57,525 nucleotides of DNA from Bacteroidia bacterium. GTDB taxonomy: Bacteria > Bacteroidota > Bacteroidia > Flavobacteriales > Flavobacteriaceae. Positions 1 to 8,372 of this stretch are shown here, in pieces (positions within the stretch are counted from its first letter, which is position 1; every line of letters begins with the position of its first letter). A program made the position numbers and the translations under genes. A model generated the notes under the pieces. That model worked only from the letters and a program-made list of their open reading frames with translations, was not told where the DNA came from and did no database searches. Where the stretch lies: contig JAUIGO010000014.1 in NCBI GenBank assembly GCA_030429955.1, forward strand, positions 1-57,525, given 5' to 3'.

Positions 1-11
1 AATGTAGACTG

Positions 12-19
12 CAAAGATA
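12..19 (-). promoter_or_regulatory. -7 promoter box facing left, out of the window
   Basis: On the minus strand this reads TATCTTTG, an exact match to the Bacteroidota -7 consensus TAnnTTTG. No minus-strand gene lies between it and the left edge, so it probably drives a gene that starts just outside the window. No clear -33 TTG was seen. Confidence 0.4.
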
Positions 20-29
20 CGGAAAAGTC

Positions 30-60
30 TTCAGTAGGCAGTGTTCAGTAGCCAGTCTTT
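30..60. repeat. Short CAGTAGGCAGT/CAGTAGCCAGT intergenic repeat
   Basis: Two near-identical 11-nt units (CAGTAGGCAGT and CAGTAGCCAGT) lie about 14 nt apart in the gap before the first gene. Low-complexity CAGT-rich tracts of this type occur between genes in flavobacterial genomes. The rest of positions 1-194 is AT-rich with a plus-strand TATATTTG box at 165-172, which may be the -7 element of the next gene. Confidence 0.35.
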
Positions 61-194
61 TAACGAAATTTTAAGTTTTTGGAATATCAACAAATCAACA
101 ACAAACAACTTAATAAATTACATTCTTTATGTAACAATGAACTTAAAAACTCAACTAACAATAGTATATTTGAAATCAATTAAAATAAGAGTAC

Positions 195-977
195 ATGAGT
201 GTATCAAAATGGATTGGAGCTTCGCTAGGTTGGTCGTTTGGAGGCCCAATAGGTGCTATTATTGGTTTGGCATTAGGAAGCTTAATAGACGCAATGACAG
301 ACGGGAAAAACAATCCTTTATTAGGTGAACGACAAACAGGAAGAAGGCCGAATTACAGAACTGCTCGGAATCATGATCGTCAGGAACAACCTAAAACCAA
401 ATCTGGTGATTTTGAAGTCAGTTTATTAATTTTAGCTTCAATAGTCATCAAAGCAGACGACAAACAAGACCAACGCGAACTGGATTTTGTACGTCAGCAA
501 TTCACTAACATGTATGGAAAAGAGCGCGCAAACCACGCCTTTAAACTCTTTAAAAGTATTAGCAAGCAAAATATTTCTACACGTCAAGTTTGCATGCAAA
601 TACAACAAATGATGGATCATCCATCGCGTTTACAACTGCTTCATTTTTTATTCGGAATTGCAAAAGCTGACACTCATGTAACCGAAAATGAAATCAGACA
701 GATTTATACCATTTCAGGTTATTTAGGAATCAGTTCAAAGGATTTTGAGAGTATTAAAGCCATGTTTTATAATAGTAGTGATAATGCTTATAAAATTTTA
801 GAAATTAATAAATCTGCTACAGTTGATGAGATTAAAGCTGCTTACAGAAAAATGGCTAAAAAATACCATCCTGATAAAGTGATTCACTTAGGAGAAGAAC
901 ACCAAAAAGGCGCTGAAGAAAAGTTCAGACAAGTACAAGAAGCTTATGAGCAGTTGCAGAAGGAGAGAGGATTTTAA
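195..977 (+). CDS. TerB/DjlA-like protein with C-terminal J domain
   Basis: This 260-residue protein looks like a DjlA-type co-chaperone. An N-terminal glycine-rich hydrophobic stretch (residues about 9-31, with GxxxG spacing) could insert in the inner membrane. A TerB-like helical domain follows at about 72-185, and a J domain fills residues 196-260 with the diagnostic HPD tripeptide at 225-227. J domains stimulate DnaK ATPase, so the protein probably recruits DnaK to the membrane. The ATG at 195 is preceded by a TATATTTG box at 165-172. The downstream restriction gene has its own promoter, so the two are probably not co-transcribed. The family call is good; the client or role is unknown. 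Confidence 0.8.
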   Translation: MSVSKWIGASLGWSFGGPIGAIIGLALGSLIDAMTDGKNNPLLGERQTGRRPNYRTARNHDRQEQPKTKSGDFEVSLLILASIVIKADDKQDQRELDFVRQQFTNMYGKERANHAFKLFKSISKQNISTRQVCMQIQQMMDHPSRLQLLHFLFGIAKADTHVTENEIRQIYTISGYLGISSKDFESIKAMFYNSSDNAYKILEINKSATVDEIKAAYRKMAKKYHPDKVIHLGEEHQKGAEEKFRQVQEAYEQLQKERGF

Positions 978-981
978 TGTT

Positions 982-1012
982 TGTAAATTAGTTAATTTTA
1001 AAATATCTTTAG
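982..1012 (+). promoter_or_regulatory. Promoter of the first restriction-modification operon
   Basis: TTG (982-984), a 20-nt spacer and TATCTTTA (1005-1012) fit the Bacteroidota promoter pattern with one mismatch. Transcription would begin near 1019. This supports ATG 1039 over the upstream ATG at 946, which lies inside the preceding gene, as the nuclease start. Confidence 0.45.
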
Positions 1013-1038
1013 AGAAAGTTGAAAACTTGTGCATTAGT

Positions 1039-2154
1039 ATGATTGATAAAGAAGAATCTGCCAGAGAAAAACATATTCACGACCTTATAATAAAAAACGA
1101 TGACATTAAAAAAGATATGTTATCGTTATTGAATTTAGAAGCAGATTTGACAAAGTTAGAGCTTATTCATGAAGATAAATATATTAATGGAATTTATGCG
1201 GATTTCACTTTAGTTTACAATGACGCAATAAGAGCTATAATTGAATGTAAGGCTGGAGATATAGGAGTCACAGATTATGTTAGAGGAATTGGTCAGGTAT
1301 TACAATATGAATACTTTTATGAAAACAATATTTCACCTAAAGGATGGAAGTATTATGAGCTTTTTAATAGTATTCTTTTAATTCCTTCTTCTGCATTTAA
1401 AAACAATAGTTTTAATATAGGGAAGTTTAAATATCCAGACTCTACATTAATTTTTGAAATTAACGAATCTAGTAATGTTATAAGAAAAATTTCTAGTAAA
1501 GAAATCCAAGAACTATCAACCATAAATGAAGATAGTTTAACCAGCATATCTCAATATTATGTTAGAGACAACAGATTTTTTGAAATTTATGCGCTTTTGA
1601 AATATGTTTCTTTGCTAAAACTAAAAGGAGCTAAAAGAATCAATAGACAGGAAGTTGAACAAAAACTAAAACAAACAGAAGCAATAAATAATGGAAATTG
1701 GAGAAATGCTTGGATTACAGCATCCTCGTTAAGATTAGTTGATTCAAATAATTTACCAGTATCAGCAGCGTTTAGAATGATTGATTTAGAATATGAAGAT
1801 TTTCTCATACTCATATACAAATCATATATCAAGCCTTACGTTGATTTATTAATAGACTATTTTGAAGAATCGCCTCATAATTTAAATAAATCTTTGCCTG
1901 AAATTAATTATGATATTAGAATTAAATTTTCTAATAGAGATGTGTTATTTTTGACACAATCAGGAACAAGATATTTATCGTAATGGCTCAATTTGATTAG
2001 AGATGATTTTGGATGTATTGCTTTTAAAAAGAAAAGCGCTGAAAGGAAATTAATTTATAATCCATCAGTATTGACTGATAAAGCATTAAAGGATAAAATA
2101 AAGAAGCATTCTATTGCTCAAAAATTTCTATCGGATTTTAATAAAATTTTATAA
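1039..2154 (+). pseudogene. Putative type II restriction endonuclease, interrupted by an in-frame stop
   Basis: From ATG 1039 the frame runs 314 codons to TAA at 1981-1983, then stays open for another 56 codons to a TAA at 2152-2154 that overlaps the methyltransferase ATG (TAATG). The tight junction suggests the original gene ended at 2154, giving about 371 residues, and that the internal TAA is a nonsense mutation; CAA to TAA would explain it. Near residue 55 an Asp (YADF) is followed by IIECK, the D...ExK core of PD-(D/E)xK nucleases. I do not recognise the specific family or recognition site. Position directly before a C5 methyltransferase supports the restriction role. The stop could also be a sequencing error, or the shortened protein could remain active. 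Confidence 0.6.
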
Positions 2155-3473
2155 TGAAAGAAAGATTTACAGTTTTTGAAACTTTTGTTGGCGCAGGAGG
2201 TTCACATATTGGTTTTAAAGAAGCAGGATTTAAATCAGTTTATGTTAATGATATCAATCCACATTGTATAGAAACACTTTTATACAATAATCCAGAAATT
2301 AAAGATACTGCTTACATTGATGAAAAGAGTGTGTTAGACATTGATACAGAAAATTTGTTAAAAAATATAGATTTAAAAAGTGGAGAATTAGATGTGATGT
2401 TTGGTGGAATAGTCTGTAAAGGATTTAGTTTGGCAGGAGAGCGTTCACCAAACGATGAAAGAAATTATTTTTATCACAAGCAATTGGAGTTGGTTGAAAT
2501 AACCAAACCTAAAATTAGTATCATAGAAAATGTAAAAGCATTTTTAAATGGTAAAGTATTAAAACCTGACACTCCAAAAGAAATTAAAGAACAAGTTGAT
2601 GATATTTGGCAAAAATTAGAAAATTTCAAGGGTCAAAAATCTGATTTAAGAAAGAAAAATAAGCTATCTGAAGAGTTTGAACAAGAAGGTCTAAACCTGA
2701 GGAAAGAAAAAGAAAAATTGGTAAAAGAAATCAAAAAAAACAACTATTTGATATCTGTTGTTGACGACATTTATGCTTTATATGAAACTTTAGGTTACAA
2801 GGTTAAACACAAAGTATTAAATACTGCATGGTATGGAGCAGCAACAAAACGTGAGCGAGTTATAATAGTTGCAGTAAGGGACGACATAGATTTTAACTTT
2901 GAATTTCCGAAACCAAAATTTCATTCCCAAGAAATTTCAACAAAACTAGAAATCGAACATCAAAATTCAGAATTTGAAAAACCTGTTACATTAAGAGAGG
3001 TTTTTTCTACAATTAATTATAAGAACAAAAACGATTTGGATAATGTCCCTATGAACCACTCTAAGAAAACCGTTGATAGGTTCAAATATATTCCAGAAGG
3101 CGGTAATATTACTGATGTCATGGATATGTTGCCAGAAGATTTAAAAATAAGTAGTTTTTACTCAAGAGGGAATACTATGAGATTGCACATGGATAAGTTA
3201 GCTCCAACTTTAGTTCCTGGACATAGTAATTTCCCTGTTCACCCAAAAGAGCATAGAAGTATCACTGTAAGAGAGGCTGCAGTTATTTCAGGATTCCCAT
3301 TGGATTATGTTTTTTTTGGAAATCACTCAAAAAGATGTGAGCATGTTGGAAATGCTGTTCCTCCACCATTAGCACAAGCACTTGCTGCTCAATGTAAAGT
3401 CTTGCTAAATTCCTTTTATAAAGAAGAAGTGGTTGAAGCTAAAGAAAAAGAATTATTGAAACAAGCTGTTTAA
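2154..3473 (+). CDS. DNA cytosine-5 methyltransferase with atypical VC catalytic motif
   Basis: This 439-residue protein is a C5-cytosine DNA methyltransferase. Motif I (FVGAGG) is at about 11-16, the catalytic-loop motif GGIVCKGFSLAG at 84-95, ENV at 125-127, the motif VIII-like KRERV at 232-236, and motif X with GNAVPPPLA near 400. The catalytic cysteine is Cys88, but the nearly universal Pro before it is Val (GTC codon) and the following Gln is Lys. Residues about 141-197 form a charged, coiled-coil-like insertion between motifs VI and VIII. It overlaps the nuclease reading frame by 1 nt. The role would be protecting host DNA from the partner nuclease; since that gene is interrupted, this may now be a solitary methyltransferase. 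Confidence 0.88.
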   Translation: MKERFTVFETFVGAGGSHIGFKEAGFKSVYVNDINPHCIETLLYNNPEIKDTAYIDEKSVLDIDTENLLKNIDLKSGELDVMFGGIVCKGFSLAGERSPNDERNYFYHKQLELVEITKPKISIIENVKAFLNGKVLKPDTPKEIKEQVDDIWQKLENFKGQKSDLRKKNKLSEEFEQEGLNLRKEKEKLVKEIKKNNYLISVVDDIYALYETLGYKVKHKVLNTAWYGAATKRERVIIVAVRDDIDFNFEFPKPKFHSQEISTKLEIEHQNSEFEKPVTLREVFSTINYKNKNDLDNVPMNHSKKTVDRFKYIPEGGNITDVMDMLPEDLKISSFYSRGNTMRLHMDKLAPTLVPGHSNFPVHPKEHRSITVREAAVISGFPLDYVFFGNHSKRCEHVGNAVPPPLAQALAAQCKVLLNSFYKEEVVEAKEKELLKQAV

Positions 3474-3571
3474 TATTTTTTACTCTTAGAAATGGACAAA
3501 TATATTTACTGCCTTTGTTATGTGTTTTAGTTACTTTATAACAAGAATTCTACTAATGCCATTTGCCATTA

Positions 3572-5824
3572 TTAATCCAATACATACCTTAAACCAAAAA
3601 ATAAACGTCTGCCTTGATTAGGTCCATAAACATAAGAAGGATCAAAAGTCATTGCATAAGGGTTCTCAGGCGTAGCCACTACATTACCTTCTGAATCAAA
3701 CTCAACATTTTCATCAAATGGGTCATTTGCCCTGGCAATAATAAATGGGTTGCCTTTATTTGGTGTCCAATTCAATACGTTTTTAACACCAGCATAAATT
3801 TCAAAATTATTAAAACCATCATAAGTAAATTGAATATTTTGAATACTCCAAGTTGGCGAAAATTCTTTTCTGGGATCTAACTCTCCAAGTATAGGTAATC
3901 GCATTGGTCCATATACATTTCCAGTATAATCTAAGGTTATATTTGTTGGATAATGCTTATATGATAAAGCCCAAGTTGCAGTAAATTTTTCTGTTAAAAT
4001 TTGTCGCGTTTTATTGCTGTTTTCTGTTTGAGACACATCTTGAAAAGTAGCACCAATGCTTCCTCTAATGCCATTCGCGACAACAGCATCAACGTTAAAA
4101 CTGAAACCTTTTGAGGTTGAATAACCATCTAAATTATCATAAATAATCTGATTTGGATTGGTGTCGTAATCTGGAATAATGGCATTTGTAAAGTGTGTGT
4201 ACCAAGCAGAGGCATCAAACGTAAAAATCATTCCTTTTTTGGTGTATAATTTTTTTAAATAGTTAATGTTTATGTTATAAGATCGCTCAGGGTTTAATGC
4301 TTCTTCAATGATAACATCTCTTGCGCCTGTAAGTGCAGCATGTTCTTCGGTAAATAGATTAACAACTCTAAATCCTGTACCAGCATTTATTCTAAAAACA
4401 TCATTCTCTGTTGGTTTAAGCTTATAAGCTATTCTAGGTGTGAAAATGGAACCATGACGATTATCATAATCGTATCTTAAACCTAAAAGCAGTGTCTGTT
4501 TTTTTGACAAGGTTATTTCATCCTGTACAAAAAGCGATGGAATTGTGATTTTATCAGCTTCAACTGTAGCAGTTGTATTATCATTGTAATAATTGTAACG
4601 CAAGGCAGCACCAAATAATAAATCGTGATTGTTTAATGGTTTATCCCAAATTAACTGCCCAAAACCAATGCGTTGTTTTGCTAAATAAGGCGTATTTCCG
4701 TAAACAGAATTTTGATCATGATCTGAATACGAAAACTGAAAATTCACTTTTTCATTAATTGGCAATTGATATATTCCTAAAAGTTCATAACGTTTTGTAT
4801 AGATGCTTTCACCATAAACTTCGTTTCCACCTCTAAAACTTTTATTCCATTGCATTTCTCCTCCCCAACGATCTTCATAAAAAAAGCGTCCAGCAACTGA
4901 TAAGGTCCTATTTTCTTTTCTTTTGAAATCCCATTTATTGAACACTGAGATACGATCTTGCAAGGTGACATCTGTAAAATTATCGTTGTTATTATCAATA
5001 GGATTACTGTAGTTATAATAATTACTTCCGAAGAGCATCGTTGCCTTATTGCCAATTTTAGCTTTAAAACCTGCATCCAGATTAAATTCTCCCCAACCAG
5101 TGATATAGGAATCTGCAAAAACTATTGGTGCGTTTTCTGGCAGCTTGGTTATAATATTGATAAGACCTCCAACAGCTTCACTTCCATATAAAGAAGAAGC
5201 AGGTCCTTTTACTATTTCCACTTGTTCTATTAAAGAATTAGGAATTCCAGACAAACCATAAACTGTTGATAATCCGCTAACAATTGGCATTCCATCAATT
5301 AAAACTAAAGTGTATGGACCCTCAAGACCATTTATATGAATATCACCTGTATTACATACATTACAGTTTAGCTGTGGTCTTACACCATTTACATTTTGAA
5401 GGGCTTCAAAAATATTTGGCGTTGGGTTTTTTTTGAAAAAAGCAGGCGAGTAAATTTCAACAGGAACAGGACTCTCCAATCTGCTAACTGGTTTTAAGGT
5501 GCCAGTAACTACAACTTCACCTAAGGAATCATCAAACTCTAAGTTAAAAGTTAACCCATCAATATCTGCCGAAACATTTATCATTTTTGATACTGTCTTG
5601 TAACCTACAAAAGAAGCAATGATATGGTATCTTCCTTGTGAGAGATTGGTTAGTTTAAAGTTGCCAAAATCATCTGTTGTTGTACCAATAGTTGTTCCTT
5701 TAACATAAACACTCACATAAGGCAAGCCTTCATTTTCAGACACAACACGACCATTAATTTCATAATTATTTTGAGCTTGAAGGCTTAAACTAACCAATAA
5801 AAATAATAATACAGAAAACCTCAT
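3572..5824 (-). CDS. TonB-dependent outer-membrane receptor (metal or siderophore type)
   Basis: This 750-residue receptor has a signal peptide (1-18, ending LQAQ), a carboxypeptidase-regulatory-like domain (about 20-105), a plug domain (about 115-230, with LVLIDGMP and the SLYGSEAVGGLINI signature) and a C-terminal beta-barrel ending in Arg-Tyr-Val-Leu-Asp. It imports a bulky substrate across the outer membrane using TonB/proton-motive force. The plug carries a Cys-x2-Cys pair (C154, C157). It is transcribed divergently from a DtxR-family regulator, and a DtxR-box-like palindrome sits in its promoter, so iron or manganese control and an iron-type substrate are likely. The substrate itself cannot be read from the sequence. 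Confidence 0.85.
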   Translation of the reverse strand: MRFSVLLFLLVSLSLQAQNNYEINGRVVSENEGLPYVSVYVKGTTIGTTTDDFGNFKLTNLSQGRYHIIASFVGYKTVSKMINVSADIDGLTFNLEFDDSLGEVVVTGTLKPVSRLESPVPVEIYSPAFFKKNPTPNIFEALQNVNGVRPQLNCNVCNTGDIHINGLEGPYTLVLIDGMPIVSGLSTVYGLSGIPNSLIEQVEIVKGPASSLYGSEAVGGLINIITKLPENAPIVFADSYITGWGEFNLDAGFKAKIGNKATMLFGSNYYNYSNPIDNNNDNFTDVTLQDRISVFNKWDFKRKENRTLSVAGRFFYEDRWGGEMQWNKSFRGGNEVYGESIYTKRYELLGIYQLPINEKVNFQFSYSDHDQNSVYGNTPYLAKQRIGFGQLIWDKPLNNHDLLFGAALRYNYYNDNTTATVEADKITIPSLFVQDEITLSKKQTLLLGLRYDYDNRHGSIFTPRIAYKLKPTENDVFRINAGTGFRVVNLFTEEHAALTGARDVIIEEALNPERSYNININYLKKLYTKKGMIFTFDASAWYTHFTNAIIPDYDTNPNQIIYDNLDGYSTSKGFSFNVDAVVANGIRGSIGATFQDVSQTENSNKTRQILTEKFTATWALSYKHYPTNITLDYTGNVYGPMRLPILGELDPRKEFSPTWSIQNIQFTYDGFNNFEIYAGVKNVLNWTPNKGNPFIIARANDPFDENVEFDSEGNVVATPENPYAMTFDPSYVYGPNQGRRLFFGLRYVLD

Positions 5825-5840
5825 TCATTAAATTTTTATG

Positions 5841-5848
5841 CAAATATA
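5841..5848 (-). promoter_or_regulatory. -7 box of the TonB receptor gene
   Basis: The minus strand reads TATATTTG, an exact TAnnTTTG match, 17 nt before the receptor ATG. The predicted 5' leader is only about 10 nt. The palindrome at 5857-5872 lies just upstream, within the core promoter. Confidence 0.5.
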
Positions 5849-5856
5849 AATTAAAA

Positions 5857-5872
5857 TTTAGATAAGACTAAA
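5857..5872. promoter_or_regulatory. DtxR/IdeR-box-like operator in the divergent promoter region
   Basis: TTTAG-N6-CTAAA is a perfect 5-bp-arm inverted repeat, close to the half-sites of the DtxR/IdeR consensus (TTAGG...CCTAA). It overlaps the space between the -7 and expected -33 of the TonB receptor promoter and lies 28 nt upstream of the regulator's own -7 box. The regulator encoded alongside may therefore repress the receptor directly and sense its own expression. Confidence 0.5.
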
Positions 5873-5899
5873 AATATATTTAAATTAAAGTAAATATTG

Positions 5900-5907
5900 T
5901 ATCTTTG
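5900..5907 (+). promoter_or_regulatory. -7 box of the DtxR-feo operon
   Basis: TATCTTTG matches TAnnTTTG exactly and lies 16 nt before ATG 5924. It overlaps the possible TTG start at 5897, which argues that translation starts at 5924. Confidence 0.5.
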
Positions 5908-5923
5908 CATAAATTATTTTGTC

Positions 5924-6577
5924 ATGACAACTTTATCTGAAGAGAATTATTTAAAAGCTATTTATCATTTAGAAAAACAGGGTAATGACGCTGTAAGTAC
6001 CAATGCCATTGCAGAACAGATAGAAACAAAAGCATCTTCCGTGACTGATATGGTTAAAAAACTAGCCGAAAAGGAGTTGGCTAATTACATCAAGTATCAA
6101 GGCGTTAGTTTAACAGAAAGAGGTCGTTTAACAGCGATGTCTGTAATAAGAAAGCATCGCTTGTGGGAAACATTTTTAGTGAATAAACTGAATTTCTCTT
6201 GGGATGAGGTTCATGAAATAGCTGAACAACTAGAGCATATTAAATCTGAAAAATTAATTGACAAGCTTGATGATTTTTTAGACAATCCAACACATGATCC
6301 TCATGGTGACCCAATTCCAGATAAACATGGCAATTACACCAAAATAAAAAGCAAAAGCATTTTAGATATTAGTATTGGAAGTCAAGGTGTTTTAATAAGC
6401 GTTAAAGACTCTTCAAAAGCATTTTTAAAGTATTTAAACAAAAACGAATTGGCTTTAGGTGATACAGTAAAAATAGTTGACTTTGAACCTTTTGATGAGT
6501 CGCTTACTATTGAAACCAAATCAAAAACCATGACCATTTCCAAAAACGTCGCAGAAAATCTTTATTTAAGTGTATAG
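5924..6577 (+). CDS. DtxR/MntR-family metal-dependent transcriptional regulator
   Basis: Starting at ATG 5924 the protein has 217 residues. The N-terminal winged helix-turn-helix opens with LSEENYLKAIYHLE, the hallmark of the family, and is followed by the dimerisation/metal-binding domain with RKHRLWETFL, an H..E..EH cluster (VHEIAEQLEH) and DPHGDPIP. The last 70 residues form an SH3-like/FeoA-like domain. Family members bind Fe2+ or Mn2+ and then repress transport genes. It is the first gene of an operon with a membrane-anchored relative (1-nt gap) and a split FeoB transporter, and faces a TonB receptor. Whether it senses Fe or Mn cannot be decided from sequence. Confidence 0.9.
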   Translation: MTTLSEENYLKAIYHLEKQGNDAVSTNAIAEQIETKASSVTDMVKKLAEKELANYIKYQGVSLTERGRLTAMSVIRKHRLWETFLVNKLNFSWDEVHEIAEQLEHIKSEKLIDKLDDFLDNPTHDPHGDPIPDKHGNYTKIKSKSILDISIGSQGVLISVKDSSKAFLKYLNKNELALGDTVKIVDFEPFDESLTIETKSKTMTISKNVAENLYLSV

Positions 6578-6578
6578 T

Positions 6579-7613
6579 ATGAACGATTACAATCCAATAT
6601 CAGCACTTATCATCTTTTTCGGCATTGCCATTTTGTTGTTCCTGTTATTCAGACCAACAAAAGGTTGGTTTTGGCTGCTTCAAAAGAATTTTAAAAGCAA
6701 CGAAAAAGTAATTATTGAAGACATCCTAAAGCAACTGTATCACTTTGAAAATTCTGGTAATAAAGTGGACACTAAGACATTGGTTGAGGTCTTAAACTTT
6801 AAAAACAAGAGCATTGTTGAAGCGATACAAAAAATGTCTATCAACAACTTAGTGTATTTTGATAAAGACGCTTTAAAACTTACTGAAGAAGGTCATGAAT
6901 ATGCCTTGAGAATTATTAGAGTTCACCGACTTTGGGAACGTTATCTGGCTGATAAAACAGGATTTCATAAAAACGAATGGCATGATAGAGCTGAGCGTAT
7001 GGAGCATAAACTAAGTCATGACGAAACCAATAAATTAGCCTCTCAGCTTGGTAACCCGAAGTTTGATCCTCATGGTGATCCCATTCCAACAAAAACAGGT
7101 AAAGTTGCAGAAATTGAAGGTGTTGAATTACCATTGCTATCTGTAAATTCCATCGCGAGAATCACACATATTGAAGACGAACCAGAAGTTATTTATAAAC
7201 AAATACTTGCCGAAAACATTCATATTGGATCTCTAATTAAAGTTGTTGAAAACAATAACACACGTATTGTATTTCATTCAGAAGGCGAGGAATTTGTGTT
7301 GGCGCCAATTGTGGCTTCAAATCTTACTGTTTTGCCAATAGAAAAGGAAGTTGCCATTGAAGATAATATTGCGCGTTTATCTGGTTTACAAGAAGATGAA
7401 GAAGCTGAAATCATTGGAATATCAAAAGAAAGTAGAGGCGAAAGCCGACGACGATTATTGGATTTAGGCTTTGTAAAAGGCTCAAAAATCAAGATAGATT
7501 TATTAAATCCGTTAGGCGAACCACATGCTTATTTGGTAAAAGGCACATCGATTGCGTTACGAAAAGATCAAGCTTCAAAAATTCTTATTAAAAAATTAGA
7601 ACATGGATACTAA
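6579..7613 (+). CDS. Membrane-anchored DtxR-like protein fused to a FeoA domain
   Basis: From ATG 6579 (the GTG at 6570 would overlap the previous gene) the product has 344 residues. A single transmembrane segment (about 8-28) precedes a DtxR-type winged helix (about 45-110), then the same metal-binding motifs as its neighbour ([28 protein letters not shown]). A C-terminal FeoA/SH3-like domain at about 270-340 contains [13 protein letters not shown]. FeoA domains contact FeoB in ferrous transport. The gene sits 1 nt after the soluble regulator and overlaps the GTPase gene by 11 nt. It may be a membrane-tethered metal sensor or a regulatory subunit of the split FeoB; the FeoA domain is clear, the DNA-binding role uncertain. 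Confidence 0.8.
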   Translation: MNDYNPISALIIFFGIAILLFLLFRPTKGWFWLLQKNFKSNEKVIIEDILKQLYHFENSGNKVDTKTLVEVLNFKNKSIVEAIQKMSINNLVYFDKDALKLTEEGHEYALRIIRVHRLWERYLADKTGFHKNEWHDRAERMEHKLSHDETNKLASQLGNPKFDPHGDPIPTKTGKVAEIEGVELPLLSVNSIARITHIEDEPEVIYKQILAENIHIGSLIKVVENNNTRIVFHSEGEEFVLAPIVASNLTVLPIEKEVAIEDNIARLSGLQEDEEAEIIGISKESRGESRRRLLDLGFVKGSKIKIDLLNPLGEPHAYLVKGTSIALRKDQASKILIKKLEHGY

Positions 7614-8370
7614 AGTTGTAAAAAGCGCTTGCGAAACCTGTGCACATTTTAATGCTGAAGGATTAAAAAAGCTTGGTATTAACACTGAGAATTTCGACTT
7701 TGTTGTGGCCTTAGCTGGAAACCCAAATACAGGTAAAAGCACTGTTTTCAATGCCTTAACAGGATTACGACAACACACAGGAAATTGGCCTGGAAAAACC
7801 GTTACTAGAGCAGAAGGCGGTTTTCAGTATAACGAGCAGAAGTATAAACTAGTGGATTTACCAGGAACCTATTCGCTATTATCCATGTCAACTGACGAAG
7901 AAGTGGCAAGAGACTTTTTACTCTTTGGAAGACCTGATGTTACAGTTATTGTTGCTGATGCCAATAGGTTAGAACGTAACTTAAATTTAGTGCTCCAAAT
8001 CTTAGAAATAACTGATAAAGCTGTGTTATGCCTCAACTTAATGGATGAAGCAAAACGCAACAACATTGTCATTGATCAAAGAACGCTAGCAAGAGATTTA
8101 GGAATTCCTGTGGTTGCTACTAGTGCAAGGTATAAAGAAGGAATTCCAGAGCTTATTCAAACCATTTCAGAAGTGGCTAATGGCACAATTGTATGCAAAC
8201 CACATCGCATTAAAAATGTGCCACCAAATATTGAAAAAGCAGTTAAAAAGTTAAGCGAAGAAATTGAAAAAGAATTTCCAGGAATAGCGAATAGCAGATG
8301 GATTGCCTTTAGATTATTGGAAGGCGATACGCAAATTATTGAAGCCCTAAAAACTGGCGAATTAGTCTAA
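7603..8370 (+). CDS. FeoB GTPase half (split FeoB)
   Basis: This 255-residue protein is the cytosolic G-protein part of FeoB. G1 GNPNTGKST lies at 39-47, the switch I segment NWPGKTVT at about 61-68, G3 DLPG at 85-88, G4 NLMD at 145-148 and a G5-like SARYKEG further on. The C-terminal part is the start of the helical GDI-like domain. An N-terminal Cys-x2-Cys (C10, C13) followed by His could bind metal. Complete FeoB proteins are about 700-800 residues; here the permease follows as a separate gene after 2 nt, in another frame. The frame of the permease is open back to 8343, so a frameshift cannot be wholly excluded. Confidence 0.88.
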   Translation: MDTKVVKSACETCAHFNAEGLKKLGINTENFDFVVALAGNPNTGKSTVFNALTGLRQHTGNWPGKTVTRAEGGFQYNEQKYKLVDLPGTYSLLSMSTDEEVARDFLLFGRPDVTVIVADANRLERNLNLVLQILEITDKAVLCLNLMDEAKRNNIVIDQRTLARDLGIPVVATSARYKEGIPELIQTISEVANGTIVCKPHRIKNVPPNIEKAVKKLSEEIEKEFPGIANSRWIAFRLLEGDTQIIEALKTGELV

Positions 8371-8372
8371 TT

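Noticed and set aside
41-328. 95-codon frame overlapping the J-domain gene
   Set aside because: Out-of-frame shadow with no domain; the J-domain frame is clearly the real one.
946-1038. Longer start for the first restriction gene (ATG 946)
   Set aside because: It lies inside the preceding J-domain gene in another frame and upstream of a good promoter (982-1012). ATG 1039 fits the leader length better.
8343-8372. Split FeoB as a frameshift pseudogene
   Set aside because: Both halves keep every motif and the second has its own ATG next to the first stop, so I list them as genes. A sequencing error cannot be wholly excluded.
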